Source: Selaginella moellendorffii (taxonomy: Eukaryota; Streptophyta; Lycopodiopsida; Selaginellales; Selaginellaceae). From it: DNA of 64,000 nt. Location of the stretch: the NCBI RefSeq assembly GCF_000143415.4, contig NW_003314306.1:1375342-1439341 (forward strand), given 5' to 3'. Shown here one piece after another: positions 63,187 to 64,000 of this stretch. The number at the start of each line of letters is the position of its first letter. Within the stretch, counting starts at the first letter, position 1. Both the position numbers and the translations under genes were made by a program. The notes beneath the pieces are model-generated. The model was given only the letters and a program-made list of their open reading frames with translations, searched no databases and was not told the origin of the DNA.

Positions 63187-64000
63187 ATGCGAAATATCAT
63201 GCCCTGGGGAAGGATCGCATCGATCGCCACGCTCTCGCGCTCACCCTCCTCGTCGGCGCCGATCGAGATGGGTGCGTGCTTCTCAAGAACAGAATGCCCT
63301 TGCGAGGCGAGGAGGAATTCATCGGTGGCGCCAGCGGCGGAGATCTCCGGCAGCACGCATTTCGTGCGCCTGTCCGGGCTCGCGATCTCGCCTTTCACTG
63401 CGAGGGTCCGGATCGCATTGCAGTTCAAGGGGATCCAGCCGGATCTAGTGGAGCCGCAGTTGCAAGATCCATCGGCTTGGCTGGATTTCGAGAGGTTTCC
63501 AGTGCTGGAGCATGGATCGGACACGATCTCGGGCTCATCGGACGCGATCCTTGACTACATTGACAGGAAGTTCAAGCAGCCGCCTCTAATCCCATCGTGG
63601 AAGCTCAAGAAAAAGATCCGGCAGTGGATTGCATTCGTGAGGGACGTTTTCACTCCTCTGGTCCTGGAGGCCTGGAAGAACAAGGATCTGAGGCTGGACA
63701 ACGATTTCCACGCGAAGTTCTCCGCGGCATTTGGGAAGCTCAACGCTGGGATCGCCGAGAATTCCAGTGGGGGGAAGTTCTTCATGGGTGCAGCCATGAC
63801 AATGGTGGACGTGTACCTGGTTCCATTCCTGGAGCTTGTGGAGCCTCTCAAGTTCTTGCATGGGATCAACGTTGGCGACGAGAACACGAAGCTAGCGGAT
63901 TATATCCGCGAGATGGGAAGCTTTCCGAGCTATTCTCCAGTCTCGGCAGACAAGGCAACGCTCCATGGCTTCGCTTGCAAAGAGCTCGAGGATCGCTCGC
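63187..64000 (+). CDS. Glutathione-S-transferase-like protein, partial (runs off window)
   Basis: A frame open from 63,178 to the window end. Two starts are possible: 63,187 (MRNIMPWGRIASIATLSRSP..., giving a presequence) and 63,268 (MGACFSRTECPC). The GST N-terminal thioredoxin-like half follows: FVRLSGLAISPFTARVRIAL with the Ser/Pro of the active-site turn, then FPVLEHGSDTISGSSDAILD (cis-Pro and glutathione-binding S-D). After a linker (KQPPLIPSWKLKKKI) comes the helical C-terminal half: FSAAFGKLNAGIAENSSGGK and FFMGAAMTMVDVYLVPFLEL. The class is not certain; it is not a clear tau, phi or DHAR. No intron is needed within the visible part. The end lies beyond 64,000. Confidence 0.75.
   Translation, partial: MRNIMPWGRIASIATLSRSPSSSAPIEMGACFSRTECPCEARRNSSVAPAAEISGSTHFVRLSGLAISPFTARVRIALQFKGIQPDLVEPQLQDPSAWLDFERFPVLEHGSDTISGSSDAILDYIDRKFKQPPLIPSWKLKKKIRQWIAFVRDVFTPLVLEAWKNKDLRLDNDFHAKFSAAFGKLNAGIAENSSGGKFFMGAAMTMVDVYLVPFLELVEPLKFLHGINVGDENTKLADYIREMGSFPSYSPVSADKATLHGFACKELEDRS

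Noticed and set aside
1-64000. CRISPR array, bacterial operon or ribosomal RNA genes
   Set aside because: No regularly spaced short repeats, no ribosome-binding-site-led gene strings and no rRNA motifs. The spliced genes show eukaryotic nuclear DNA.

Overview
This is plant nuclear DNA, most likely from a lycophyte such as Selaginella. The evidence is the set of plant-type genes (subtilase with I9 propeptide, GH17-X8 glucanase, F-box/kelch, plastid-type lumazine synthase, alpha-carbonic anhydrase, tRNA-Pro), very short GT-AG introns of mostly 50-75 nt, tight gene spacing and telo-box (AAACCCTA) motifs next to several start codons. The species name is an inference; a genome search would settle it.

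Layout. 1-10 kb: decayed transposable elements (LINE C-terminus, PIF/Harbinger transposase, retropepsin-like region), two tandem-repeat arrays and no intact gene. 10.2-33.6 kb: a segmental duplication. Copy A (about 10,231-16,893) and copy B (about 21,436-27,855) are collinear and near-identical; copy C (about 32,138-33,565) is a shortened relic. The block carries a palindromic gag-like element, PPR-derived debris, a tRNA-Pro(AGG), an alpha-carbonic anhydrase gene and a fragment of subtilase exon 1. Only copy A keeps an intact carbonic anhydrase and a canonical tRNA; B and C carry frameshifts and deletions. A 629-bp terminal-inverted-repeat element sits in A, and B has the matching empty site. 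Between and after the copies lie AT-rich stretches and retroelement remnants, including a rearranged Ty3/gypsy element (36.5-39.1 kb) with a palindromic LTR.

40-64 kb: a gene-dense tract. In order: an intact six-exon subtilase (-), an intronless poly-Q Ser/Thr kinase (-), a five-exon TraB-family gene (-), two head-to-head macro-domain paralogues (- and +) around a 540-bp shared promoter, a 15-exon GOLD-domain gene (+), a broken GH17-X8 glucanase (+), a broken kinase-like gene (+), an F-box/kelch gene (-), an eight-exon lumazine synthase (+), and a glutathione-transferase-like gene running off the right edge (+).

The genes do not form an evident pathway. The most interesting structures are the decay history recorded in the three block copies (exon-1 triplication, tRNA U33 loss, transposon empty site, spread of a subtilase propeptide exon) and the divergent macro-domain pair, in which both proteins have altered ADP-ribose-loop residues. 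I found no CRISPR, operon or bacterial-type system, and nothing I would call a wholly new system. Exon boundaries were placed by hand from GT-AG signals and reading-frame continuity.
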